Positions 54,073 to 63,532 of a stretch of 64,000 nucleotides of DNA are shown here, piece by piece. Under the pieces are notes generated by a model. That model was not told where the DNA came from and searched no databases. It saw only the letters and a list, made by a program, of their open reading frames with translations. Positions within the stretch are counted from its first letter, which is position 1, and every line of letters begins with the position of its first letter. Both the position numbers and the translations under genes were made by a program. This DNA is from UBA12567 sp964598425 (GTDB lineage: Bacteria > Planctomycetota > Phycisphaerae > Phycisphaerales > SM1A02), in assembly GCA_964598425.1 (NCBI GenBank), contig CAZRBV010000007.1, positions 12,542 to 76,541 of the forward strand. The letters are read 5' to 3'.

Positions 54073-55391
54073 GCCCCTTCTCCCAGTGCATGCGGGCTGA
54101 CCAGCGTCCCGCCGCTGCCAGCGAGTATCTCTTCAAGCTCGGCCACCAACGTATCGCCAAGCACATGCTCGACGAGGTCAGCGTCCCGATCGACGTGCGA
54201 AGCCGCAATGTCAGCGTGGCGAATCAGGAAGAGCTCCCACAGCCGGTGATTTCGAACCACGCGATCCGCAGCTTCTCGTCCGGCGGATGTCAGCGCAAAG
54301 CCGTCTTCGACGAGGACGATGTCCCCGCGCCGCCGTGCTCGCCGATGGAGCGATCGCACACGCCTCGCTGTCCAGCTTCGTAACCGCGCGACGTCCTCGA
54401 TCGTCCACGATTCGGTGTCTCGTGCCTCCAGCGACTCCGCTGCGGCGCGCAGCAGGTGCTGTCTGCCAGTTCGGCGTCGAAGCATCCTTGCCTGCAGTAT
54501 TCGCTGCGCAGCACCTCGGCGCGTTCCGACAAGCATTGAGATACCGAACAGCGACGACAACGTCAGGACGATGATGGATCCTGCGGGCAGATTGGGCGCC
54601 ATCGCACTGATCGACGCGCCAATCCAGCATGCCACGGCTCCGATGATGCCTGCAATCGACACCATCCGCACGAATTCATCTGTCCAAAACCGGGCTGCTG
54701 CTCCCGGAATGATGAGAAGGGCGATCACGAGAATGAGGCCGACTGCTTGCAGCCCGACCACAGTGACCGTGACTGCGAGCACCATCAGCGCAAGATCGAG
54801 CATTCCCTCCCGGCGGCCGAGCGCTCGACCAAATGATTCGTCGAAGCACAGCAGCCGAAACTCCTTCGCCAGCAATGCTGCAATCACGAGCGTGACGATC
54901 GCGGTCACTCCAATCCCGATCGCATCCCCCTGCACCATGGATGCCGTGCGGCCGTAGATAAAGGACTCCAGGCCAGCCTGATTGCCGCCCGGCATTGCCT
55001 GCGCAACACCAAGCATCGCAATCCCAAGCCCGAAGCCACCTCCAAGGATCACACCCATGATGGCGTCATCCTTGAGCCCCGTCGCCCGGCGAAGCATCGG
55101 TATCGCCCACGCGGCGACGATTCCAGCGAGCGCCGCGCCAAGGAGCAACCCGGCAAACGACTTCCCGCCGCCGCCAAATGCCTGCATCGCCAGAAACGCC
55201 CCGACCACTCCGGGAAGCATGGCGTGACTCACGGTGTCACCGAGCAAGGCCCGCTTTCGCAATACAAGAAATGCCCCGACCACACCGGCTGCAACTCCGA
55301 GCATGGCTGTACCAATGACGACGACTCGTGTGTTCCAATCGGCGAGTACCACAATATCCACAATCGAAGTCGCCAGGCACATGTCGCTCAT
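54069..55391 (-). CDS. Metal ABC permease fused to a DtxR/MntR-like domain (second copy)
   Basis: 440 residues with the same design: ABC-3 helices with GDTVSHAMLPGVVGAF, then ~150 cytoplasmic residues: a helix-turn-helix (TIEDVARLRSWTARRVRSLHRRARRRGDIVL), LTSAGREAADRVVRNHRLWELFL and DADLVEHVLG. One metal Glu is Asp here. The two permeases probably form a heterodimer in the transporter. The start overlaps the ATPase gene stop as ATGA. Confidence 0.85.
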   Translation of the reverse strand: MSDMCLATSIVDIVVLADWNTRVVVIGTAMLGVAAGVVGAFLVLRKRALLGDTVSHAMLPGVVGAFLAMQAFGGGGKSFAGLLLGAALAGIVAAWAIPMLRRATGLKDDAIMGVILGGGFGLGIAMLGVAQAMPGGNQAGLESFIYGRTASMVQGDAIGIGVTAIVTLVIAALLAKEFRLLCFDESFGRALGRREGMLDLALMVLAVTVTVVGLQAVGLILVIALLIIPGAAARFWTDEFVRMVSIAGIIGAVACWIGASISAMAPNLPAGSIIVLTLSSLFGISMLVGTRRGAAQRILQARMLRRRTGRQHLLRAAAESLEARDTESWTIEDVARLRSWTARRVRSLHRRARRRGDIVLVEDGFALTSAGREAADRVVRNHRLWELFLIRHADIAASHVDRDADLVEHVLGDTLVAELEEILAGSGGTLVSPHALGEGA

Positions 55392-56206
55392 CGATCCTTC
55401 GAGAGGCGTCCAAGCGCCGTCGCCGCCTGCTCGAGCAACGTGAGGCGGCCGCCATACGTCGCCCGCAGATTGTCGGCAGTCAACGTCTCATCCATGGGGC
55501 CGCTGGCCACAACACGCATATTCAGCAGGATGATGTGCTCGAAATACTCCGCGACTGTTTGAAGGTCATGATGCACCACAACGAGTGTGGCCCCCTCAGC
55601 GCGCAGCGCGCGAAGCACCTCCACGATGGCTTGCTCAGTTGCAGCATCAACTGATGCGAACGGTTCATCCATCAGGTAGAGCTCCGCATCCTGCACCAGG
55701 GCGCGAGCGAGGAATACACGTTGCTGCTGCCCACCGGAGAGTTGGCTGATCTGCCGCCCCGCATAGTCTGCGAGGCCAACCCGATCGAGAGCCCGCATCG
55801 CTGCTTCTTTCTGCGCCTTCCCGACCGGACGCAACCATCCCAACCGGCCGTAGGTCCCCATGGCCACGACATCGAGTGCGCTGACAGGAAACTCCCAGTC
55901 AACAGTCTCCCGTTGAGGCACGTATGCGACACGGCTTCGCACCGATCGCCAGGGCTGGCCGAACATACAGACATCGCCTGAGACTCGAGGCAGCAGATCC
56001 AGGCAGGCCTTGATCAGCGTGCTCTTTCCAGCGCCGTTGGGGCCGACGATTGCAGCAAGGCAGCCAGCAGGCACGTCAAGATCGACATCCCACAAGACCG
56101 GACGCCGATCATACGCAACAGTGAGGTCATGAATTGAGAGCGCGGCATTCGGGTCGTGCTCGGGACCGCGAGCAACAGACGCCTGGATGTCCGGAGGTCT
56201 GTCCAC
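55388..56206 (-). CDS. Metal (Mn/Zn/Fe) ABC transporter ATP-binding protein
   Basis: 272 residues. Walker A GPNGAGKST, Q-loop AYVPQRETVDW, signature LSGGQQQR and Walker B LYLMDEPFASVD, then a switch His in VVVHHD. Powers manganese or zinc uptake with the two permeases. It lies three bases from the substrate-binding protein gene. The ABC proteins of Tro/Mnt/Sit systems have this VDWEFPVSA insertion. Confidence 0.93.
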   Translation of the reverse strand: MDRPPDIQASVARGPEHDPNAALSIHDLTVAYDRRPVLWDVDLDVPAGCLAAIVGPNGAGKSTLIKACLDLLPRVSGDVCMFGQPWRSVRSRVAYVPQRETVDWEFPVSALDVVAMGTYGRLGWLRPVGKAQKEAAMRALDRVGLADYAGRQISQLSGGQQQRVFLARALVQDAELYLMDEPFASVDAATEQAIVEVLRALRAEGATLVVVHHDLQTVAEYFEHIILLNMRVVASGPMDETLTADNLRATYGGRLTLLEQAATALGRLSKDR

Positions 56207-56209
56207 GTG

Positions 56210-57157
56210 CTACTTGCCTGACTCTTCCGCGGAGCCCCTGAGACCACCCTTTGGGACCACGCCGCCGAGGGCCTTCGCCACGGAACTCGCGTTGTGATCA
56301 ATCATGCCGATGTACGTGCCCTCGTAGGACTCAGGAGTTCCCATCGCATCAGAGAAAAGCTCACCACCCACAACGACCTGATGCCCTTGTGCGGCGGCCC
56401 CCTCAATGAGGGCCCGAACATACTTGTCCGAAACGCTCGACTCGACGAACACCGCCGGGATCTTCCGTTCGACCAGGACATCGACGAGTCTCGTCACATC
56501 GGCAAGGCCAGCTTCCGATTCGGTCGAAATCCCCTGTATGCCCATGACCTCAAGACCGTAGGCCCGGCCGAAGTAGTTGAAAGCATCATGGGCGGTCACG
56601 AGGACTCGCTGACCCGAGGGAATGCTGGCAATCACACTCCGCACATACTCATCGAGCTGCGCGAGTTCGGCAATGTAGGCTGCAGCATTGCTCCGGTACG
56701 ACTCGCATCCTTCCGAATCTGCCTGACACAGCGCGATGGCGACAGCTTCGGTTGCCGCCATCCAGGCCTTGACATCCATCCACACATGAGGATCCGGATG
56801 CCCTGGCTGATCCGTGGGCTCAAGCAGGAAGTTCTCGTCCACCATGGCAGCGACCGGCCGGACGAATCGGCCTCTCGCCGCAGCTCGCTCGAAAATGTCC
56901 CCCATCCGCCCTTCCAGCTTGAGACCGTTGTAGAAGACCACATCTGCCCCCATGATGCGGCGGACGTCGGATGCAACCGGCTTGTATACGTGCGGATCGA
57001 CTCCCTCACCCATGATGTTCACGACCGTTGCCCGATCCCCCGCCACGTGCCGCGCGATGTCAGCGACCATGCCGGTCGTCGCGACGATGTCCAGCGACGC
57101 CGCTTGAACGGCCCCGACGACTCCCAGGATCCCCACGAATGTAGTCACACGACGCAT
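56210..57157 (-). CDS. Metal ABC transporter substrate-binding protein (TroA/ZnuA type)
   Basis: 315 residues. Signal peptide ~1-19 (VGAVQAA). Cluster A-I binding-protein motifs: GVDPHVYKP, HPDPHVWMD, VTAHDAFNYFGRAYG and ELFSDAMG supply His-His-His-Asp ligands; a His rather than Glu at the third site resembles TroA/ZnuA, so zinc or manganese is possible. It heads the operon. GAGGGG lies eight bases upstream of ATG 57157, and two GTAGC palindromes lie just beyond. Confidence 0.92.
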   Translation of the reverse strand: MRRVTTFVGILGVVGAVQAASLDIVATTGMVADIARHVAGDRATVVNIMGEGVDPHVYKPVASDVRRIMGADVVFYNGLKLEGRMGDIFERAAARGRFVRPVAAMVDENFLLEPTDQPGHPDPHVWMDVKAWMAATEAVAIALCQADSEGCESYRSNAAAYIAELAQLDEYVRSVIASIPSGQRVLVTAHDAFNYFGRAYGLEVMGIQGISTESEAGLADVTRLVDVLVERKIPAVFVESSVSDKYVRALIEGAAAQGHQVVVGGELFSDAMGTPESYEGTYIGMIDHNASSVAKALGGVVPKGGLRGSAEESGK

Positions 57158-57180
57158 GGCGCTGGCCCCTCATCTGAATT

Positions 57181-57214
57181 GTAGCCCTTGCTACAGAACA
57201 GTAGCAGATGCTAC
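57181..57214. promoter_or_regulatory. Tandem palindromic operators between the metal operon and mntR
   Basis: GTAGC-CCTT-GCTAC (57181-57194) and GTAGC-AGAT-GCTAC (57201-57214), identical arms, centres 20 bases apart, so both lie on the same DNA face. A minus-strand TACAAT at 57183-57178 overlaps the first; a plus-strand TTGCTA/TACACT pair (57188, 57212) overlaps both. The likely binder is the MntR made next door, acting on both promoters. Confidence 0.75.
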
Positions 57215-57260
57215 ACTTACGGCGGTGTCCAGTCAACCGAACTGAGGCAGGAGACTGCTC

Positions 57261-57668
57261 ATGGCCCGCAGAAGCAACACGTTCGCCAAAACCCGCCAGG
57301 ACCATGCCAGCGAGACGGCCGAGGACTATGTCGAGGCGATCGGCGACATCCTTCAGACCCAGCCCACATGCCGCGTCAAGGATCTCTCCACCAAGATGGG
57401 GGTCAGCCACGTCACCGTGACCCGCATTCTCCAGCGGCTGTCTGCAGAGGGGCTCATCGACAAGGATCCCTACGGCCCATGCACGCTCACGGCGGAAGGT
57501 GCCGCCATGGCGAAGCGGTCCCGCAAACGCCACCAACTCCTGCTCGAATTCCTCCTGCACATCGGAGTCCCCCCCACCCATGCCGCGCGCGATGCCGAGG
57601 GCATGGAGCACCACGTCAGCGAGGCCACGCTCGCGGCCATGCGGGCCGCAATTGACCGCGGAACCTGA
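57261..57668 (+). CDS. mntR: MntR-like DtxR-family metalloregulator
   Basis: 135 residues, two-domain form without an SH3 domain, like MntR. N-terminal winged helix: CRVKDLSTKMGVSHVTVTRILQRLSAEGLID. Dimerisation domain with KRHQLLLEFL and DAEGMEHHVS, which retain the MntR His, two Glu and His metal ligands. It represses uptake genes when Mn is plentiful. AGGAG lies seven bases before ATG 57261. It diverges from the transporter with shared operators, so it probably controls it and itself. Confidence 0.9.
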   Translation: MARRSNTFAKTRQDHASETAEDYVEAIGDILQTQPTCRVKDLSTKMGVSHVTVTRILQRLSAEGLIDKDPYGPCTLTAEGAAMAKRSRKRHQLLLEFLLHIGVPPTHAARDAEGMEHHVSEATLAAMRAAIDRGT

Positions 57669-57834
57669 CTCACTCAATTCCCCTGCGCACCACCCACGGC
57701 TCCAACCGTCAACATCTGAAGCGTGGCCGACTTGGTGGAGTCGATCCAGCTCCGACCACGGATCCGACTTGTTCACTGGTCACCGGCCTGCAACCAACCG
57801 CACGGCCGCCCGGACTTTCAACCGGCGCCACGAC

Positions 57835-59292
57835 TCATGGACAGGGACCCCAGTTTCCCGCCGCCGCCAGCAGGTCTTCAACACCTATCTCAAAGTCCTG
57901 CGTGAGGTCTGCAGGATGGATACCGGATTCCGACCAATGGCCGATGATCTCCATGACATCCGCCACTGCAACATCATGATCACCGTCAAGATCACCGAGA
58001 CATGTCACAGCAAAGGCATGCGCACTTCCGCCATCTGAGCTGCCAAATGCCGGGGCACCAACAACCACATCCATCCCTTCGCAATCAACTGATACACCAA
58101 ATCCGCCCTGATCTTCAATTCCACCCGCCAGAATCGTCTGCACCAACTCGAATCCTGACGCATCTGTCGAGGCGTACACACTGACCGCGCCGGTCTGCAC
58201 GCCGTTGTTGACCCAGCCATTCCCGCCGATCACAAGTAAGTCTTCCTGCAAGTCCACGGCTGTTCCCCAATACACCGATGATGCGACGATCGGCGGATCG
58301 AACATCTGCGTCTGCACCCAATCAGCTCCACTGCGATTGAACACATAGACACGGCCTACCGATGGAAGTCCCTGCACGCGGCGGCCACTGGCTCCTGCGA
58401 CGAGCGTATCGCCAACCAGAGCAACTGATGTTCCAAAGAGATCGCCGGAGGCAACATCTTCCGGGTACAAGACAACCGTGCCACGCCATGAGCCGTCCGG
58501 CTGGCGTTCATACAGATGCACCGAGCCAGCGAGCGGCGAAACCGCAGGATCCGCAAATGCTCCGACTGCGAGGCGGTCGCCATCGATCGCTACCGAGAAT
58601 CCGAAGTACTGGTCAGGGTGAGTCCATCGTGGATCGATTCGCACTTCGTCCTGCGTCATGCCATTCTCATCGATCGTATAGAGATACACACAGCCCACCG
58701 CCTGACCGTAGAGATCCTCACGATGAGCACCGACCGCCAAGGTACGCCCGTCAAAGTCGAGCGAGGTTCCAAACATCTGGCCGAGGTGCGTATCCAACGG
58801 CACAATGGTCTCCAGCCATGACACACCTTGAGACTCATCCACCAGATAGCTGTAGACCGCTCCACACATCACATCCCCACCTTCACACGATCGCCTCGGC
58901 GCGCTCACAAAGGCAATCGGAAGCGCGTCGCCGTTCTCCGCAATCGGTCCCAAACACACCTTGGCTCCGAAGAGATCACCCTCCTCTCCATCGGGAGCAA
59001 GCACTCGGCGCGACTCAACCGGGATCGATTCATTCGGCATCGCAGAGAGCTGCGCAGCGCCCGGGCCAAGTGGCGTGAATGGGTCGAGTCCCCGATATGG
59101 GGCGCCAACCAAGAGCATGTCATCGTGAATCGCAACACTTCTTCCAAAGTGGCCACCTACGGTCGGAGTGCCCGGCTCATAATGAGCTATCTCGATCCAA
59201 TGCTGGTCGGTCTGCCCGCTCGCAATGGGAGGACCCCCTGCAAAGACAACCGCAATCACGCAGTACAAGCCACTTCGCCATTGCATGTGCAT
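57835..59292 (-). CDS. Secreted FG-GAP-like repeat protein with dockerin-like tail
   Basis: 485 residues. Signal peptide ~1-26 (PIASG). About seven ~55-residue repeats of the form FGxSVAIDGDRLAVGA...GxVYLY, FG-GAP/integrin-like blades that make a beta-propeller. The tail has dockerin-like segments (GDLDGDHDVAVADVMEIIGHW; TQDFEIGVEDLLAAAGNWG). Likely surface or extracellular binding. Start ATG 59292 has GGGAG six bases upstream; frames further upstream are rejected. Confidence 0.82.
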   Translation of the reverse strand: MHMQWRSGLYCVIAVVFAGGPPIASGQTDQHWIEIAHYEPGTPTVGGHFGRSVAIHDDMLLVGAPYRGLDPFTPLGPGAAQLSAMPNESIPVESRRVLAPDGEEGDLFGAKVCLGPIAENGDALPIAFVSAPRRSCEGGDVMCGAVYSYLVDESQGVSWLETIVPLDTHLGQMFGTSLDFDGRTLAVGAHREDLYGQAVGCVYLYTIDENGMTQDEVRIDPRWTHPDQYFGFSVAIDGDRLAVGAFADPAVSPLAGSVHLYERQPDGSWRGTVVLYPEDVASGDLFGTSVALVGDTLVAGASGRRVQGLPSVGRVYVFNRSGADWVQTQMFDPPIVASSVYWGTAVDLQEDLLVIGGNGWVNNGVQTGAVSVYASTDASGFELVQTILAGGIEDQGGFGVSVDCEGMDVVVGAPAFGSSDGGSAHAFAVTCLGDLDGDHDVAVADVMEIIGHWSESGIHPADLTQDFEIGVEDLLAAAGNWGPCP

Positions 59293-59540
59293 TGTGATCT
59301 CCCAATAACCAGCTTGCACTCCCCTCCCACATACTGCCGACTGCGAACATAGTGCTTTGTCGGCCACAATCAATACCCATCGTGAATTCTCTGCAACTCG
59401 CCGAGGATTCATCCACGACAGACGCACGCATTCAAATCCTCCCTTGAATGCCCCACGCCCGGGCACCGACCAATGCGAATCTTGTCGGTGACCGTCCCAT
59501 GGATGCCCAAGCCACATCCGCCATCTATGATGGCTCGCAG

Positions 59541-62162
59541 ATGCCACACCGCCTCCTCCCTCCGCTCATGCTGCTTGCAGCATCGCCGCACGCCATTGCC
59601 GAGCCGGATCTCACGCTCATGACATTCAACGTGCGATACAACAATCCCGCGGACGGAGACAATTCATGGCCGCACCGCAGCGATCTGGTTGCTCGCGTCA
59701 TCCAGGACGCCAAGCCCGCAGCCCTGGCCATCCAGGAAGCCCTGCCGGATCAACTGCACTTCCTTGAAGAGCGATTGTCCTCATTCCAGCGGGTCGGGGT
59801 TGCTCGCAATGGCGAGAATGCAGGTGAATTCAGTGGTCTCCTGATCGATACCGACAAGCTGGAGCTACTCGATTCGGGACAGATCTGGCTCTCCGAAACA
59901 CCCGAAGATCCCACCAGCATTGGATGGGACGCAGCGCTTCCCCGCACTGCGACCTGGGCGCGGCTTCGCAGGTGGGGATCATCCGATCCGGTCTTCCTCC
60001 TCATAGGCACCCACTTCGACCATCGCGGCGAGGCGGCGCGCGATCACAGTGCCGCGTTGATCGTTTCCAATCTTGATGCGTGGTGCGACGCAAAGTCACT
60101 CCCCGTCGCCATCATGGGAGACCTCAACGCCCTGCCCGAGAGTGCTTGCCTTGAGACTTTCCGCGCAGCCGGATTCAAGTCAGCCGTGTCCTCACCCGAG
60201 GGAACCTTTCACGGTTTTTCCGGGAGGCGCGACGGGCCGAAGATCGATTACATCCTCCTGAACGATCGGTGGGCAACGAGGCGGGCAGACATCATCCGTG
60301 GGCGGGCAGACAATCGCCCCGCGTCAGATCACGATGCGGTTCTTGCAGCGGTCAGTCCTCTGGCTCCACGCGGCACCATTGGCCGACCGCGGAAGCTCAC
60401 ACAAGAGTGGACTCCCCCACACCGCATCCTCGCCGATCTCAGTGTGTTGCCGATCCCTGGTCCGATCCTTGAGTCCGCGCGCAAAACTGAGAGTGTTATC
60501 TCCGCAAGAGGCATGTCCGAAACCGACCATCACCAACTCTCGCACGTTCTGGCAGGGTTCCAACATCCATTGGCGCTCCCAGAACTCGGATTGAGCATGA
60601 CCGATCGAATCGACCATCTCGCGGAGAACCCCGCGCTCATTCAATCCATCGCCGCCGACATGCTGGATGCGCCCCCACAGCCGGGCGAGCGACCGACCGG
60701 CAACCGTGCACGTGCCGAGCGAGCCTTGGCGCTTCTCAAGGTGCCATCAGGCACCTTCTACCTCGAAGACGAGTCGTTCTCATTGCTCGACTTGATCAAT
60801 GAGTCGATGGGCGTCGACTTTGGCGCGATCGTGGCAAGCATCACGATTCCCGGCACAGAGTCGCAGCCATTTTTCGGCAAAGCCAAACCACCAGGCGCGA
60901 CCGGCACCATTCTCGCTGGAGAGCACGGGGCAAACGGCTGGCGAGTCGTCGGGGGCAGTGGGTCCAACACCTATGACATGAATCTCATTGCCGAGGTCTT
61001 CGACATGGGAGGCGACGATCGCTACACGGCGGGAGATCTCGTGCTTGGCGATCGCCTCGTTGTTGATCTCGGCGGAGATGACATCTACACCGGAACGCAG
61101 CATCAAGGGCCAGCGGCGGGTTTGTTCGGCACGTGGATCATTGATGACCGCGGTGGCGACGATCGATACGGACAGGAAGGCGGTGCCTTCTCAACAGGCG
61201 CCGCCGCGTTCGGCGTCGGCATGATTCTCGATCGCGATGGCAACGATGTCTACATGGGTACGGGCTGGTCGATTGGCGCCGCGGTGTATGGAGCCGGGAT
61301 CATTCTGGACCTTGGAAGCGGAAACGATCGCTACCTGGGCGACTTCATGACCGACGCAGTCGGCGGCCCTCGCGGATTCGGTTTTGTGTTTGACGAAGCC
61401 GGCGATGACGTCCACATTGCGAACGGACCCACGCCGTCGGTGTATGACACCCCCGACGTGTACGCATCGTTCAGTCAGGGAATTGGATTCGGCTATCGCA
61501 AGTACGCAGCAGGCGGTGTTGGGATGTTGTGCGATCTTGCAGGCGATGACCACTACGAGGCTGGCGAATTCAGTCAGGGCGGTGGGTATTACCACAGCCT
61601 CGGTGTACTTCGGGATTTTTCAGGCAATGACATCTACGACGGCAATCGGTATGCGCAAGGCTTCGGCGTACATCAAGCCTTCGGCGTCCTGATCGATGAC
61701 GCCGGCGACGATCGATACGCAGCCATGACAGCGGCCGACCAGGGCTCCGCCTGGGACATCGCGGCCGGAGCGCTGCTGGAGCGCAGCGGCAACGACTCGT
61801 ACAGGGCCGACGGGATGGCGCAGGGAAGCGCAGCCCAGCAGGCATTGGCGTATCTCCTTGACCTCGGCGGAAACGACACCTACATCTGCAATACACCCGG
61901 CCAAGGAGGCTCCGGCGTCAACACCTATCACTGGGAGTCAACCAGGACGCTCTCATTCAGCCTGCTCGTGGACTCAGATGGCGACGACACCTACTCACTT
62001 GATCGCGCAGCCGGTGCCGTCACCGTGACGCCAGGCGGCGCCATCCCGGCGGCCCCGAACGAGGCCGGCATCGGGATATGCATTGACACGAGGCCAGGCT
62101 CCTCGCCGCAAGATCGGGATGTGTCAGGGAGTGAGAATCAGACTGACCGCGGCCCCGGTTGA
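59541..62162 (+). CDS. Endonuclease/exonuclease/phosphatase domain fused to GxDxY-repeat solenoid
   Basis: 873 residues. Signal peptide ~1-20 (SPHAIA). Residues ~22-270 are an EEP-family metal hydrolase: TFNVRYNN, IQEAL, GTHFDH, GDLNALPES, DYILL and SDHDAV, all key residues present. A ~200-residue linker follows, then ~490-820 with twelve GDDxY/GNDxY units (GGDDRY, GGDDIY, GNDVY...), ~29 residues apart, in glycine-rich strands, similar to Ca-binding beta-rolls. The N-terminal domain could cut nucleic acid or phosphoesters outside the cell; the solenoid could bind Ca or the surface. Start ATG 59541 is preferred for the signal peptide; 59499 is possible. Confidence 0.75.
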   Translation: MPHRLLPPLMLLAASPHAIAEPDLTLMTFNVRYNNPADGDNSWPHRSDLVARVIQDAKPAALAIQEALPDQLHFLEERLSSFQRVGVARNGENAGEFSGLLIDTDKLELLDSGQIWLSETPEDPTSIGWDAALPRTATWARLRRWGSSDPVFLLIGTHFDHRGEAARDHSAALIVSNLDAWCDAKSLPVAIMGDLNALPESACLETFRAAGFKSAVSSPEGTFHGFSGRRDGPKIDYILLNDRWATRRADIIRGRADNRPASDHDAVLAAVSPLAPRGTIGRPRKLTQEWTPPHRILADLSVLPIPGPILESARKTESVISARGMSETDHHQLSHVLAGFQHPLALPELGLSMTDRIDHLAENPALIQSIAADMLDAPPQPGERPTGNRARAERALALLKVPSGTFYLEDESFSLLDLINESMGVDFGAIVASITIPGTESQPFFGKAKPPGATGTILAGEHGANGWRVVGGSGSNTYDMNLIAEVFDMGGDDRYTAGDLVLGDRLVVDLGGDDIYTGTQHQGPAAGLFGTWIIDDRGGDDRYGQEGGAFSTGAAAFGVGMILDRDGNDVYMGTGWSIGAAVYGAGIILDLGSGNDRYLGDFMTDAVGGPRGFGFVFDEAGDDVHIANGPTPSVYDTPDVYASFSQGIGFGYRKYAAGGVGMLCDLAGDDHYEAGEFSQGGGYYHSLGVLRDFSGNDIYDGNRYAQGFGVHQAFGVLIDDAGDDRYAAMTAADQGSAWDIAAGALLERSGNDSYRADGMAQGSAAQQALAYLLDLGGNDTYICNTPGQGGSGVNTYHWESTRTLSFSLLVDSDGDDTYSLDRAAGAVTVTPGGAIPAAPNEAGIGICIDTRPGSSPQDRDVSGSENQTDRGPG

Positions 62163-62359
62163 TCACCTGGTCCTCACATCTCCTGAACTCAGCCGACCGA
62201 TGCCGCAATGCGACCGCGCTGCCGTCGCGGTATTCACGATCCACCTGATGCGGGGGCGGCAGTGTCTTGTTGGCAGGTGTTCACAACCGGCCTGGCAGAC
62301 CGATGGGTATGCGCAATCGACGCGGACTTGACGTGGGATTCAGGTCGCACGACTGCGGT

Positions 62360-63409
62360 TCATGCATCCCCTGCCGGAATCTCAACTCGCGCACCATCGC
62401 TCGCGGCCGATCGCATCAATCCGTCCACAACCAGTTGCGTACATCGCGAGGCGTGAGGCCATGCCGGGTCGACAGGCAGGTGCCCGAGGGCGATTGTTGA
62501 GAACGTATCGATCATCTGAACAACCTCGGGCATGCCAGGAGCGTGTATGGTTCGAATGACATGTGCAGCATTGGCGTCCATCGCTGCGGATTCGCAATCA
62601 AAAGCCGCATCGGGCTCGGTGTTGTGTACAAAGTCTCTGATGCGTATGACACCGCGATCGCCACACGCCTCCGCCCATTGACGGCGCGGATGATGAAACG
62701 AGCAATGGAATGTCGACACCATCCCGTCTGGGAAGACCAGTTCTGCTGTCGCGTGCGTGGGGACACCGTTGACGCGCCGATGCGCCACGCAGCGAACCGT
62801 CCCAGGGCACGCGCCACCGGCAAGCTCAATCGACAATCGAACGTTGTACCAGCCCAAATCTCCGATCGCGCCGAGCGGCTCTGTGCTCGCCGACACCCGG
62901 ATGTTTGACTTGAAGAACTCCGATGTACCCTTGAATGAGTGAGCGCTTGCGACGTATTCCACGTGGTCACCAAGTTCCGACAAGTGTGCCTTGATGGCTT
63001 GAAGCCGCGCGTGATGCACGAATGTGACGCCATCCATCAGCTGCACGTTGTTGGCAGCGCAAGCGTCAATCATCGCGCTTGCATCAGCCACACTTGGCGC
63101 CAGCGGTTTCTCACACAAGACATGCTTGCCAGCTTCGGCTGCGCGAATCGCCCACTCTCGATGGAGGCTCGTGGGCAATGGAATGTATATGGCATGGAGT
63201 GAAGGGTCTGCGAGCAGTGCATCGTAGGCCCCGAATGATTGCTCAAGTTGATTCTTCGCGCCAAAGGCTTCAGCGCGAGCCAAGTCGCGGCTTGCAATTG
63301 CCGCGGGTTCGGCCTTCGTCGCAGCGTGCATCGCCGAGACGGTTTTCTGGGCGATCCATGCGGTGCCGAGCACTCCCCATCGGCAGATCTGAGGGTTGTC
63401 TCTGGTCAT
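62360..63409 (-). CDS. Gfo/Idh/MocA family oxidoreductase
   Basis: 349 residues. Rossmann region GVLGTAWIAQKTVSAM (first Gly motif loose), CEKPLAPS with the EKP Lys, then GAIGDLGWYNVRLSIELAGG. Distinct from the family member at 41 kb; closer to the trans-1,2-dihydrobenzene-1,2-diol/xylose dehydrogenase type. Start ATG 63409 is preferred; the frame extends to 63481 without family residues. It converges with the nuclease gene. Substrate unknown. Confidence 0.85.
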   Translation of the reverse strand: MTRDNPQICRWGVLGTAWIAQKTVSAMHAATKAEPAAIASRDLARAEAFGAKNQLEQSFGAYDALLADPSLHAIYIPLPTSLHREWAIRAAEAGKHVLCEKPLAPSVADASAMIDACAANNVQLMDGVTFVHHARLQAIKAHLSELGDHVEYVASAHSFKGTSEFFKSNIRVSASTEPLGAIGDLGWYNVRLSIELAGGACPGTVRCVAHRRVNGVPTHATAELVFPDGMVSTFHCSFHHPRRQWAEACGDRGVIRIRDFVHNTEPDAAFDCESAAMDANAAHVIRTIHAPGMPEVVQMIDTFSTIALGHLPVDPAWPHASRCTQLVVDGLMRSAASDGARVEIPAGDA

Positions 63410-63532
63410 GGCGCGATGGTAGCAGTGCGTATGCTGGGGGCTGGCGGCGAAAGCTCGGGACAGATGTACTTCCTGCGCCATATGGGGGTATTCAGGATCT
63501 CCGCTTGTCGAGCCCGCTGATGAGGCCTGAGA

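Noticed and set aside
62213..62231. ACCGCG/CGCGGT hairpin between the nuclease and oxidoreductase genes
   Set aside because: Short arms and no U tract; could be chance in GC-rich DNA.
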